Source: DRVP01 sp964604045 (lineage in GTDB: Archaea; Thermoproteota; Bathyarchaeia; Bathyarchaeales; Bathycorpusculaceae). Taken from it: DNA of 10,421 bases. The stretch is taken from the NCBI GenBank assembly GCA_964604045.1, contig CAZRXM010000037.1:1-10421 (forward strand). The letters run 5' to 3'. A program made the translations under genes and the position numbers. The notes under the pieces were generated by a model. The model made no database searches, had not been told where the DNA came from, and worked only from the letters and a program-made list of their open reading frames with translations. Position 1 is the first letter of the stretch, and the number at the start of each line of letters is the position of its first letter. Shown here piece after piece: positions 1 through 6,200 of this stretch.

Positions 1-48
1 AGTCGTAACAAGGTGGCCGTAGGGGAACCTGCGGCCGGATCACCTCCT
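1..48 (+). rRNA. 16S ribosomal RNA, 3' end (partial)
   Basis: This is the extreme 3' end of small-subunit rRNA, cut by the left edge of the window. It contains the universal GTCGTAACAAGGT stretch, the helix 45 hairpin with its GGGGAACC loop region (the KsgA dimethylation site), and the terminal GGATCACCTCCT that carries the anti-Shine-Dalgarno. The mature end is placed near base 48 by comparison with the known 16S tail. The exact last base cannot be fixed from sequence. This tail explains the GGTGA and GGAGG Shine-Dalgarno motifs seen ahead of several genes in the window. No 23S, 5S or tRNA-Ala gene follows within the window. Confidence 0.97.
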
Positions 49-127
49 ATGCCATGAGGCCGAAAAGCCGACTGGAGGAGAATGGTGACGGAGACCACAT
101 AGCCAAGCCCTTAGATTACCTTTGTCA

Positions 128-158
128 TTTTGCCGCCTTATGCGGCAAAACCCTTTTT
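128..158 (+). terminator. 16S trailer hairpin followed by T-run
   Basis: A perfect 9-bp inverted repeat, TTTTGCCGC (128-136) and GCGGCAAAA (142-150), closes a five-base loop. It is followed by CCC and five T residues (154-158), about 80 bases after the 16S end. Archaeal termination depends mainly on T-runs, so this may end the rRNA transcript. It could instead be part of the trailer that pairs with the missing 5' leader to form a processing stem. The rest of 49-254 shows no gene that I can recognise. Confidence 0.45.
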
Positions 159-254
159 CAGCGATGCTGTACGTTAAAAGTCGTGTCGTCACACCGTCTT
201 CTAAAGGAGAAACAGCGGTCTTCAAAAAGGATGGGGAGGGATTTAGGCTTTAGA

Positions 255-2309
255 CTATTCCCCTTGAAGAATCCTTCCACGGGTGTATGGGATTAGCTCT
301 CTTAAGGCTTCTATATTAGCCTTCAACAGTTTTTCCCGCTTGTCCCTGGAGGCTTTTTCCGCCAGAACCTTCAAAACCTTCTGTAGAAGGGTTTTTCCCT
401 CGTCTTCTCCTGGCACCAGGACGACGTAAATGTTTGTTTTTGCTTTCACAGCTTCAACAGCTCCGCCTATGAACGTTGGCTCTCTAGTTTCTTGATCAAA
501 AACAACGCCCACCGCTATTCTTAGGGGGGTGTTCCTCATCCAGTTTCTGCTTCCATGAACAACGAAGGCTCCGCGGGGCACATATTCGCCTGAAGCCCCA
601 GCCTTGCTAAGCTGGTTTGGTTTAACCCAGTAAACGTCTAAGGAGGCGAAGCCCTCCCGCCAACCCCTTGAATGGGAAGCTGCGAACTCTGCAGCTTCGC
701 GGATGCACCGTTCACTCGGCGTTCTCCCCTCAGTCTTTACGACTACGAAGGGGGCGCCTACTATGTCAGCGTGGAAAACTAGATCCTCTGGGGCTGTGTA
801 CCTTTTTACCAGCGTTTCGTTGCTTGCCGCGTCCTTGCCAGCCACCACGAGGAAGCCGTCTGAGGTTATGAACCACCTAAACTTTTCAAACCAGCGCTTT
901 TGCCTTATCCGACGCTTGGCAAGCTCGTCCTCAACTGTTAAAGTGGCTGTAGCCGCTTTCTCTAAAACCTCTTTAAGCCTAGCCTCCGCCTCCAAAAGCC
1001 GCCTCCGAGTTTCTTCAAGTGCAGCCCTAGCGCCCTCCACTTTATGCCTCGCAGCCTTAGCCTTCTCGTAGTATTCAGCGGCGTTTGCAAACAAGTCCTT
1101 CCGCATATCTAGACTGAAAACGGCGTCTTCCAAGCAGACGTTCAAAACAAGCCTTTGGCTGTCAATGGATTCAAAAAACGTTGATGGTTTCAAGCCGGCC
1201 TTTTTCTCAGCTAAAACTTCGGAGGCCACAGCTTCCCACGCCGCGCCAAGCTTTTTCTTCTCCCAAATTTTGTCGAGAAGCGCTTGAAGCTGTCCAGAGT
1301 AAACGTATATCAAATCGCCGATACGCCTGTATTTTTCGGCTTTCTGCTCCGCCTCTTCTAGGGCTTTCTCTTGGTCAGCCAAAACTCTCTTTAGGCGTTC
1401 TATTTCACGCCTTAAGGATTCTTCCGCCCTTCCGGTTTTCGCCTTCTCCAAAGCCTTAATTCTGACGTAAAATTCGTCTAGAGCCTCGTTGAAACTGCTG
1501 TAAAACTGGTGTTTAAAACCTTCATAGCGTTTAAGCCTTAAAGGTGCAACTTCAAGCATTTCACCTTCATTGTCGAAAATTATGCACGGTTCGAGTTTGC
1601 CACATAGGACTTGACGGATGAGCTCTTCAAGGCAGTTGTATATTTCCTCCAATTGGAAGGTGTTGAGGTCGCTGCATGGTGTGGTTTTGTCTATTCCAAG
1701 CCTTAAGAGGATTTCCTCGGCGTATATGCCGCCTATGCCGAGGAAGCGGGCAAGGGCACGGACAACCTGCGTTTTCCCAAAGGCTTTCAAACCTTCGTGA
1801 AACGCTTGAAAACTCATCTCTAACGGGTTTTGCCCGCTAGATGGTGGAAAAGTGAAGGTTTCTCCGCGCAGGATGTTTCTGTCCCGCATCCGCTTATACT
1901 GTAAAGCCTGCACGATTCTTCCTTCGCTGTCCACGAGGATTATGTTTCCATCTCCGAAGAACTCGGCGACAAGCTTGAAACTGCCAGCCCTGCCGGTAAA
2001 CGATAGGATGGCTATACGTTCAAACCTGTGCTGCTCAATGCTTGTCAAAGTACTGTTTCGTAAGTACTTCCTTAAAGCCATGCAGAAAGCTGGCGGAACG
2101 AGGGGCTTCTCTAAAGCGTAGGACGTTAAGTTTAGACGTCTCCCCGCCTCCACTATGAGCCTATAAACGTTTTCGCCCTTCCGCAGCTTAAAAAGCAGCG
2201 TCGCTTCGTCCAGCTGATAAATGTTGCTCACCCTAGCTTCAAGGACTGTTTCCCTTAACTCTCGGATAACAGCCGCTACATCGAAGCTTCTGAACTCTTC
2301 CCTCTGCAA
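255..2309 (-). CDS. rqcH: NFACT-family ribosome quality-control protein (RqcH/Rqc2/NEMF-like)
   Basis: This 684-residue protein has the family's full architecture: an NFACT-N fold (about 5-155), a helix-hairpin-helix-like segment (about 185-215), two charged coiled coils (about 285-330 and 405-460) around a middle domain, and an NFACT-R/DUF814 domain (about 472-590) with WFEKFRWF, the SDGFLVVAGKDA region and FHADIVGAP. Family members bind the large ribosomal subunit carrying an obstructed nascent peptide with tRNA and, in bacteria and eukaryotes, direct C-terminal tailing. The N-terminal D10 of SFD is present. At the position of the family's Asp-Arg motif this protein reads FER (E97, R98). 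The start is TTG: the preceding in-frame codons include TGA, a GGTGA Shine-Dalgarno lies just upstream, and the TATA box is at 2352-2359. The gene converges on the 16S rRNA gene. Length is normal for archaeal members. Confidence 0.93.
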   Translation of the reverse strand: MQREEFRSFDVAAVIRELRETVLEARVSNIYQLDEATLLFKLRKGENVYRLIVEAGRRLNLTSYALEKPLVPPAFCMALRKYLRNSTLTSIEQHRFERIAILSFTGRAGSFKLVAEFFGDGNIILVDSEGRIVQALQYKRMRDRNILRGETFTFPPSSGQNPLEMSFQAFHEGLKAFGKTQVVRALARFLGIGGIYAEEILLRLGIDKTTPCSDLNTFQLEEIYNCLEELIRQVLCGKLEPCIIFDNEGEMLEVAPLRLKRYEGFKHQFYSSFNEALDEFYVRIKALEKAKTGRAEESLRREIERLKRVLADQEKALEEAEQKAEKYRRIGDLIYVYSGQLQALLDKIWEKKKLGAAWEAVASEVLAEKKAGLKPSTFFESIDSQRLVLNVCLEDAVFSLDMRKDLFANAAEYYEKAKAARHKVEGARAALEETRRRLLEAEARLKEVLEKAATATLTVEDELAKRRIRQKRWFEKFRWFITSDGFLVVAGKDAASNETLVKRYTAPEDLVFHADIVGAPFVVVKTEGRTPSERCIREAAEFAASHSRGWREGFASLDVYWVKPNQLSKAGASGEYVPRGAFVVHGSRNWMRNTPLRIAVGVVFDQETREPTFIGGAVEAVKAKTNIYVVLVPGEDEGKTLLQKVLKVLAEKASRDKREKLLKANIEALRELIPYTRGRILQGE

Positions 2310-2351
2310 AGTTCACCACTTGGATGCTGAGGAACCTTAATGCAGTCTGCG

Positions 2352-2359
2352 TATAAATA
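2352..2359 (-). promoter_or_regulatory. TATA box for the NFACT gene
   Basis: On the minus strand this reads TATTTATA. Its centre lies about 46 bases ahead of the TTG start, which predicts transcription starting near 2330 and a leader of about 20 bases that still includes the GGTGA Shine-Dalgarno. It falls between the NFACT gene and the stop of the metallophosphoesterase, so the NFACT gene probably has its own promoter even if some read-through occurs. Confidence 0.6.
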
Positions 2360-2364
2360 GCCAT

Positions 2365-3108
2365 CTAGACCGTGGAGCTTGCAGCCTCAATGGCGCCCTG
2401 GTCGAGGGCACATTCTTGCCCGCCTACAACCTTCAAGCTTGCCGAAACCTTTCCATTCTCGATTCTTATAATGTTGTACGTGTTCTGGTAGAAACCTCTC
2501 AACCTATTCGTTGAAACGGTGCCGGCATGAATCACTGTGAGGCCGCCTAGGGTCCAAATCCAAGGCCTGTGACGGTGCCCGCACAAGACTAGGTTGACAC
2601 AGTGCCTTGTCAAGGTCCATAGGAGGTCGCCTGCGTCTGAGACTATGTTCCGCTCCATGCCCGTATCTGGAACCGGGATCAGGTGGTGGTGTAAAGCCAC
2701 TATTTTGAAGGCTTCTCTGCAGTTTTCAAGCTGGCTTTTCATCCATAAACCTTGATTGTAGCCTATTTCGCCGTCATCCCTATCTGGTCTGGAAGAGTTC
2801 AACATTATGACTGCAACGTTGCCAATCCACGTGAAAGATGAAGGATTTCCGAAGAATTTTGGGAACAGAAGGTAGCCCGTTGTCCGCGCGTCATGGTTCC
2901 CGCTTCCAACTATCAAATGTTTACATTTAACAAGCGAAAGGTATCGTTTCGCCTCCCTAAACTCGTTTATCAAACCATCTTCCGTTAGGTCGCCCGTCAC
3001 AACCACGGCGTCAGGCAACAAATCGTTTATTTCGTCAATAGCCTCTAAAAGGGCGTCCTCATTGAACTTTGGACCACAGTGGAGGTCTGAAAGATGCACC
3101 AACAACAC
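2365..3108 (-). CDS. Calcineurin-like metallophosphoesterase
   Basis: A 247-residue cytoplasmic protein of the calcineurin-like phosphoesterase superfamily, closest in motif layout to the CpdA/cyclic-nucleotide phosphodiesterase-like group. The substrate cannot be told from sequence. All metal-binding motifs are present: HLSDLHCG (5-12; D8, H10), VVTGDL (37-42, with D40), GSGNHD (68-73; N71, H72), the LHHH cluster (139-142) and CGHRH (176-180). The start is taken as GTG at 3108, not the more upstream TTG at 3126, because GGAGAGGTGG (3115-3124) ends exactly six bases before it and is an excellent Shine-Dalgarno. The longer reading would translate that site. The protein has no signal peptide or membrane segment. 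The gene is separated by 55 bases from the NFACT gene downstream. Confidence 0.9.
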   Translation of the reverse strand: MLLVHLSDLHCGPKFNEDALLEAIDEINDLLPDAVVVTGDLTEDGLINEFREAKRYLSLVKCKHLIVGSGNHDARTTGYLLFPKFFGNPSSFTWIGNVAVIMLNSSRPDRDDGEIGYNQGLWMKSQLENCREAFKIVALHHHLIPVPDTGMERNIVSDAGDLLWTLTRHCVNLVLCGHRHRPWIWTLGGLTVIHAGTVSTNRLRGFYQNTYNIIRIENGKVSASLKVVGGQECALDQGAIEAASSTV

Positions 3109-3114
3109 GCTTAA

Positions 3115-3124
3115 CCACCTCTCC
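3115..3124 (-). promoter_or_regulatory. Shine-Dalgarno deciding the phosphoesterase start
   Basis: The minus strand reads GGAGAGGTGG, which matches the complement of the 16S tail over AGGTG and GGAG. With a six-base spacer it points to GTG at 3108 as start. TTG at 3105 is a second possibility at slightly longer spacing. Confidence 0.7.
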
Positions 3125-3185
3125 AAATTTCTTTAGCCCATCCAACATACATGGTGAAGGCATCCCCATTTTTCATGGCCAAAAC

Positions 3186-3337
3186 CTCCGGGAACGCGGG
3201 GAACGAGGCAAAACAAGAGGGCGCGTTTCCTTCACCGGAGATGCCCTATGCTGGCGCCAATGTACTTAGTGGATGGTTTGGCACGCATAGGGCTCCGGAA
3301 CATTTCTAAAACCTTTCTTTTTAAAGGAAGGTTCTAG
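3186..3337. other. Intergenic inverted-repeat cluster, candidate structured RNA
   Basis: The roughly 310 bases between the phosphoesterase and the small membrane protein hold no convincing gene but three adjacent foldable units. Unit 1: 3190-3198 pairs with 3222-3230 over 9 bp, one of them G-U on the plus strand, with CTCC 3186-3189 able to add GGAG 3237-3240. Unit 2: CCGGAG 3235-3240 and CCCTATGC 3244-3251 pair with GCATAGGG 3285-3292 and CTCCGG 3293-3298, leaving a 3-base bulge, and GCCAA 3256-3260 pairs with TTGGC 3278-3282. Unit 3: 3310-3319 pairs with 3324-3333, extended by CTA 3306-3308 with TAG 3335-3337. Segment 3235-3240 can pair with either 3186-3191 or 3293-3298, so the folds compete. 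The strand is uncertain. Two imperfect pairs are G-U on plus, while a minus-strand TTTAAAAA at 3318-3325 would start transcription near 3298, the edge of unit 2. No known RNA family is recognised. Confidence 0.45.
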
Positions 3338-3345
3338 CTTATAAG
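3338..3345 (+). promoter_or_regulatory. Candidate TATA box, upstream copy, for small membrane protein
   Basis: The palindrome CTTATAAG lies directly after the third hairpin. It would place transcription start near 3368, giving a leader of about 50 bases to the ATG at 3420. Being palindromic, it could serve either strand. A second candidate lies at 3380-3387. Confidence 0.35.
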
Positions 3346-3379
3346 AATATCGTTTTATTGCTAAGCTTTATCAGTCAAC

Positions 3380-3387
3380 TTTAAATT
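3380..3387 (+). promoter_or_regulatory. Candidate TATA box, near copy, for small membrane protein
   Basis: TTTAAATT lies about 36 bases ahead of the ATG at 3420. It predicts transcription starting near 3410 and a leader of about ten bases, the same geometry as at radA. This would be consistent with the lack of a good Shine-Dalgarno before 3420. Confidence 0.4.
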
Positions 3388-3419
3388 TTGTGGATGCTTA
3401 CTATGCAGAAGTGGAAGTT

Positions 3420-3713
3420 ATGAAGCCCCTTGAAGTCTTGTATTGGCTTAGGTTCGTCTTAGGCGTGGTTGCCGCCTTGGTTTGTGTGGGCTATGATTTG
3501 GCTATGAACATTATTGGAAACAACACCCGTGTTTTAACGACGGGTATAGCCTTCGCGTTCATTATCTACGTGCTGTCCTATTATATGATAAAGCCCAGAT
3601 TCCTTTTGAAGGTGGATAATCCGCAAAAGGTTCTAACGACGGGCATCGGCATCTATATTTTGTCCTGGCTTGTTTTTTGGGCGCTTCTGTACACCATGAT
3701 CATAAGCTGTTAA
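3420..3713 (+). CDS. Small three-helix membrane protein, possibly EMC6-like
   Basis: A 97-residue hydrophobic protein with three predicted membrane helices: about 7-29, 38-56 and 71-95. An arginine (R11) sits inside the first helix, and a short charged loop (57-70) lies between the second and third. The hexapeptide VLTTGI opens both the second helix (38-43) and the third (71-76). Size, helix number and the helix 1 arginine recall EMC6-type proteins, small subunits of membrane-protein insertases, but this is a resemblance from memory and not an assignment. The start is uncertain. ATG at 3420 fits the TATA box at 3380-3387. An in-frame GTG at 3390 would add ten residues (DAYYAEVEV after the initiator) that are charged and unlike a membrane protein N-terminus. 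Its TAA stop overlaps the stop of the opposing gene. Confidence 0.72.
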   Translation: MKPLEVLYWLRFVLGVVAALVCVGYDLAMNIIGNNTRVLTTGIAFAFIIYVLSYYMIKPRFLLKVDNPQKVLTTGIGIYILSWLVFWALLYTMIISC

Positions 3714-4141
3714 AGCCTATCGAGGAACTCGTCTATTGTTGCTTGGTCGTTTTCCTCCTCCGTTTTGCCGGGCATATCCCTAGCTTGGATTTGGTTGATG
3801 GAGTTTAGTTTGCTCGCCACCCTCGTGAAGTCAGCCCAGGCGGCGAAGAAGCCTCTGTCAAAGTCGCTGTGAAGCTTGTTTTTCACGTGTTCCAGAAACT
3901 CCCGCCTGTAAGCTTGGAGTTTTTCCTTGTCGTTTAAATCCAGCTTTGCGAGGAAGGCGTAGGGGTCGCTGTCGGACTTTCTGACTAAGAGCATTCCGTA
4001 GAGAGCCCTAAAATAGCCCCTATTCCACTCCGTCTTGTGTATTTTCTGCTTAAGCCTCTCCAGTTCCCTCTCAGCCTCGGCGAACTGTTTGTTAAGGATA
4101 AGTTGGAAGAATCGGGTGACAAGGGCTGAGGGAACCGGCAT
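3710..4141 (-). CDS. Conserved archaeal helical hypothetical protein, downstream of radA
   Basis: A 143-residue, probably all-helical, highly charged soluble protein with no recognised domain. Two units resemble each other: EWNRGYFRAL (38-47) and DFDRGFFAAW (93-102). This suggests a repeated helical hairpin, perhaps TPR-like in fold. The C-terminal tail (about 118-143) is acidic and probably flexible. ATG at 4141 is preferred because it begins one base after the radA TAA stop. An in-frame GTG at 4153 would overlap radA by 11 bases and add four residues. The tight spacing implies co-transcription and likely translational coupling with radA. That makes a role with RadA or DNA repair plausible, but this rests on context only. 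Confidence 0.82.
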   Translation of the reverse strand: MPVPSALVTRFFQLILNKQFAEAERELERLKQKIHKTEWNRGYFRALYGMLLVRKSDSDPYAFLAKLDLNDKEKLQAYRREFLEHVKNKLHSDFDRGFFAAWADFTRVASKLNSINQIQARDMPGKTEEENDQATIDEFLDRL

Positions 4142-4142
4142 T

Positions 4143-5153
4143 TTAACGCCCACTTGTTTTAGCTTTGTCCTCTTCTGAAACGTCTTCTATGCCGTTCTCC
4201 GTGATTTTGAAGACTTCTTCCCCTTCGGGAAGATATGGGCTTGAAACAAGTCTGGCTATTCTGACTGGGCCATGGGCTGTTTTCCTAAGATATATACGCG
4301 TATGGCTTGTGTGGCCAACAATGTGGCCGCCCACGGGGTGGATTGCGTCTCCAAAGAACACGTCTGGCTTTGCCATAACCTGGTTTGTCACTACGGCTAC
4401 GGCGTTGAAGGCCCTAGCAAGACGTATGAGTTTATGCATGTGCTTGTTCAGTTTTTGCTGTCTTACGGCAAGCATTTCCCTTCCAAGGTATTCGCTTCTG
4501 AAGTGAGCTGTTAAAGAGTCTATTATGATCAGTTTAACGTTGTTTTCCTTTATCACCTTGTCAGCGTTTTCCAAAAGGAACATCTGGTGGTCCGAGGTAT
4601 AGGCTTCGGCGTAAATAACGTTTTTTAAAACTTTTTCAGGGTCAAGGCCTAAATGTTTGGCCATTTGGGCAATACGTTCGGTTCTGAACGTGTTTTCAGT
4701 GTCGATGTATAAGGCTGCACCGTTTAAGCCTCCTCTTTCAGGTGGAAGCTGCACGTTCACGCAGAGCTGGTGGCATATTTGGCTTTTCCCGCTTCCATAT
4801 TCGCCGTAAAACTCAGTTATGGTTTGGGTTTCCAGCCCCCCATCTAAAAGCCTGTCTAAAGCTTTGCTTCCAGTGGTTAGCCTCAGCACGTTCTGCCTCA
4901 TTCTCAGAAGCTCGTCGGCGCGTATGAAGGATATGCCGATGGAGGCGCGGGCAGCGTTAATTATGGCTTGGGCTTTCTTCTCGCTGATCCCCGCAGGCTC
5001 CAGCTCCCTAACAGTGGCCATGGCTATGGATTCAACGGTGTGAAATCCAAGCTCTCTAAGCTTCTGGGCTGTGGATGGACCCACTCCTGGAAGGTCTTCG
5101 AGGCTTTCATACCTTTGTTTTGTCAGGCTCTCCTCTTCCTCCTCTTCGTACAT
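4143..5153 (-). CDS. radA: DNA repair and recombination protein RadA
   Basis: The archaeal RecA/Rad51-family recombinase, which forms ATP-dependent filaments on single-stranded DNA and carries out homologous pairing and strand exchange. The 336 residues show an acidic N-terminus, a helix-hairpin-helix DNA-binding domain (about 17-70, with LPGVGPSTAQKL), the FxxA polymerisation motif FIRA (76-79), Walker A GEYGSGKSQ (117-125), Walker B LIIIDS (208-213), the VVTNQV segment (254-259) and the C-terminal ATP-cap/L2 region with HPVGGHIVGH (272-281). Length is close to other archaeal RadA proteins, with no intein. The ATG start lies about nine bases after the start site predicted from the TATA box at 5185-5192, so the leader is very short and no strong Shine-Dalgarno is seen. 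It is transcribed divergently from fumA and heads a two-gene unit with the helical hypothetical. Confidence 0.98.
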   Translation of the reverse strand: MYEEEEEESLTKQRYESLEDLPGVGPSTAQKLRELGFHTVESIAMATVRELEPAGISEKKAQAIINAARASIGISFIRADELLRMRQNVLRLTTGSKALDRLLDGGLETQTITEFYGEYGSGKSQICHQLCVNVQLPPERGGLNGAALYIDTENTFRTERIAQMAKHLGLDPEKVLKNVIYAEAYTSDHQMFLLENADKVIKENNVKLIIIDSLTAHFRSEYLGREMLAVRQQKLNKHMHKLIRLARAFNAVAVVTNQVMAKPDVFFGDAIHPVGGHIVGHTSHTRIYLRKTAHGPVRIARLVSSPYLPEGEEVFKITENGIEDVSEEDKAKTSGR

Positions 5154-5184
5154 AAGCTTCCCACGAGACAGTTAGCTCAAGCCA

Positions 5185-5192
5185 TATTTAAA
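5185..5192 (-). promoter_or_regulatory. TATA box for radA
   Basis: The minus strand reads TTTAAATA. With its centre about 35 bases ahead of the radA ATG, transcription is expected near 5162, leaving a leader of roughly nine bases. The divergent fumA promoter lies about 65 bases away on the other strand. Confidence 0.65.
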
Positions 5193-5250
5193 GCAAACGA
5201 GAAACTAGAATGTTTAATCCACGGAGAGATGGGTTAAAGTGGCTAGAAAC

Positions 5251-5259
5251 TTTTTTAAA
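5251..5259 (+). promoter_or_regulatory. TATA box for the fumA-fumB operon
   Basis: TTTTTTAAA follows a purine-rich AGAAAC that fits a BRE. Transcription is predicted near 5281, downstream of the first in-frame ATG (5210) but upstream of the Shine-Dalgarno and TTG at 5309. This position is the main argument against translation from 5210. Confidence 0.6.
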
Positions 5260-5296
5260 CTTTACGTTAGACAGTAGAGGTTTCCGGGCCATTGTC

Positions 5297-5303
5297 GGGG
5301 GAG
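5297..5303 (+). promoter_or_regulatory. Shine-Dalgarno deciding the fumA start
   Basis: GGGGGAG ends five bases before TTG at 5309. Together with the TATA box at 5251-5259 it marks TTG, rather than ATG 5210, as the start. Confidence 0.65.
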
Positions 5304-5308
5304 AACGG

Positions 5309-6190
5309 TTGAAACCAGAAATTGTTGAAGACGTGGCTTTTAACCTCATTAAACAAGCGGTGATATACCTTCCAGAGGACGTCAAGCAAGCCTTAAGGAA
5401 GGCTTACGAGGAGGAGACAAGTGAGGCTGGGAAAACCCAGCTTAAAGCCATTCTGGAAAACATAGAGCTTGCAGAGAAACATCAGGCTCCAATATGCCAG
5501 GATACGGGAACAATAATCTTTTACGTAGTCGCTGGCGCCGAGGTAAAGGGGTTAGACAAGATTGAAGGCGCCTTAGTTGACGCCGCTAGAAGAGCTACGA
5601 GGGAGATTCCTTTAAGGCCTAACGCCGTTGACCCCTTCACCCAAAAGAACAGCGGTGACAACACCGGGCGGTTCATACCTTACCTACATTGGGAGATTGT
5701 GCCCGGCGACACATTGGAGTTAACAGTCATGCCCAAAGGAGGGGGCTCCGAGAACGTTTGCCTCACGGGAATGCTGGTTCCCGGTGAGGGCATAAACGGC
5801 CTGAAAAAGTTTGTGATAGAGTCCATTATCAAGGCTGGCGCCCAGCCCTGCCCCCCAACGGTAGTGGGCGTCGCCATGGGTGGTGGAGCCGACATTGCCA
5901 TGAAGCTTGCTAAAAAAGCCCTCTTGAGACCTTTAAACGAACCTAACCCAAACCCTGAGGTAGCCAAGCTTGAAAGGGAGCTTTATGAGGCAGCCAACAT
6001 GACTGGAATAGGACCCATGGGCCTTGGAGGGAAAACAACGGTTTTAGGCGTGCATGTGGAATACGCCTTCAGACATCCAGCGTCCTTCCCGGCTGCTGTG
6101 GCCTTCAACTGTTGGGCTGCTAGAAGGGCTTCTGCAAGAATCCACGCCGATGGATTCGTTGAATATTTAACCCATAAAGGGAAAGTTTAG
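5309..6190 (+). CDS. fumA: Fumarate hydratase class I, alpha subunit
   Basis: The [4Fe-4S] subunit of the two-subunit, oxygen-sensitive hydro-lyase that interconverts fumarate and L-malate. Tartrate dehydratase (TtdA) shares the fold and cannot be strictly excluded. In the 293-residue reading the three expected cluster cysteines are C63 (CQDTG), C181 (CPP) and C268 (FNCWA). Other family signatures are GGGSENVC (144-151), the GVAMGGGAD region (187-195), AKKALLR (201-207) and the C-terminal RHPASFP. The start chosen is TTG, with a strong Shine-Dalgarno and promoter just upstream. This matches the usual family N-terminus, where the segment leading into NLIKQAVIYLPEDV begins near residue 1-10. 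Reading from ATG 5210 would add 33 residues encoded by promoter DNA. The beta subunit follows after ten bases. Confidence 0.93.
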   Translation: MKPEIVEDVAFNLIKQAVIYLPEDVKQALRKAYEEETSEAGKTQLKAILENIELAEKHQAPICQDTGTIIFYVVAGAEVKGLDKIEGALVDAARRATREIPLRPNAVDPFTQKNSGDNTGRFIPYLHWEIVPGDTLELTVMPKGGGSENVCLTGMLVPGEGINGLKKFVIESIIKAGAQPCPPTVVGVAMGGGADIAMKLAKKALLRPLNEPNPNPEVAKLERELYEAANMTGIGPMGLGGKTTVLGVHVEYAFRHPASFPAAVAFNCWAARRASARIHADGFVEYLTHKGKV

Positions 6191-6200
6191 GGTGAGGAAT

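Noticed and set aside
71..100. Possible bulge-helix-bulge half for 16S processing in the trailer
   Set aside because: The pairing partner would be in the 16S leader, which is outside the window, so the motif cannot be tested here.
54..296. Plus-strand open frame of 80 codons right after the 16S end
   Set aside because: It lies in the rRNA trailer, runs through the hairpin and T-run into the opposite strand of the NFACT gene, and has no protein-like features.
703..1071. Plus-strand open frame of 122 codons opposite the NFACT-R domain
   Set aside because: It is antisense to a highly conserved domain and low in complexity (Ser/Ala-rich), as expected from a shadow frame.
3069..3269. Plus-strand open frame of 66 codons across the phosphoesterase start and the inverted repeats
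   Set aside because: It covers the opposite strand of a well-supported gene start and a foldable non-coding region. It has no Shine-Dalgarno or TATA box and looks unlike a protein.
3231..3302. H/ACA guide RNA, suggested by a hairpin ending one base before ACA at 3300-3302
   Set aside because: The arms that should form an open guide pocket (3244-3251 and 3285-3292) are perfectly complementary to each other over 8 bp, and no kink-turn or kink-loop is visible in the upper stem.
5188..5385. Minus-strand open frame opposite the fumA start
   Set aside because: It is a shadow of the fumA coding region and promoter. The true minus-strand gene here is radA, with its own TATA box at 5185-5192.
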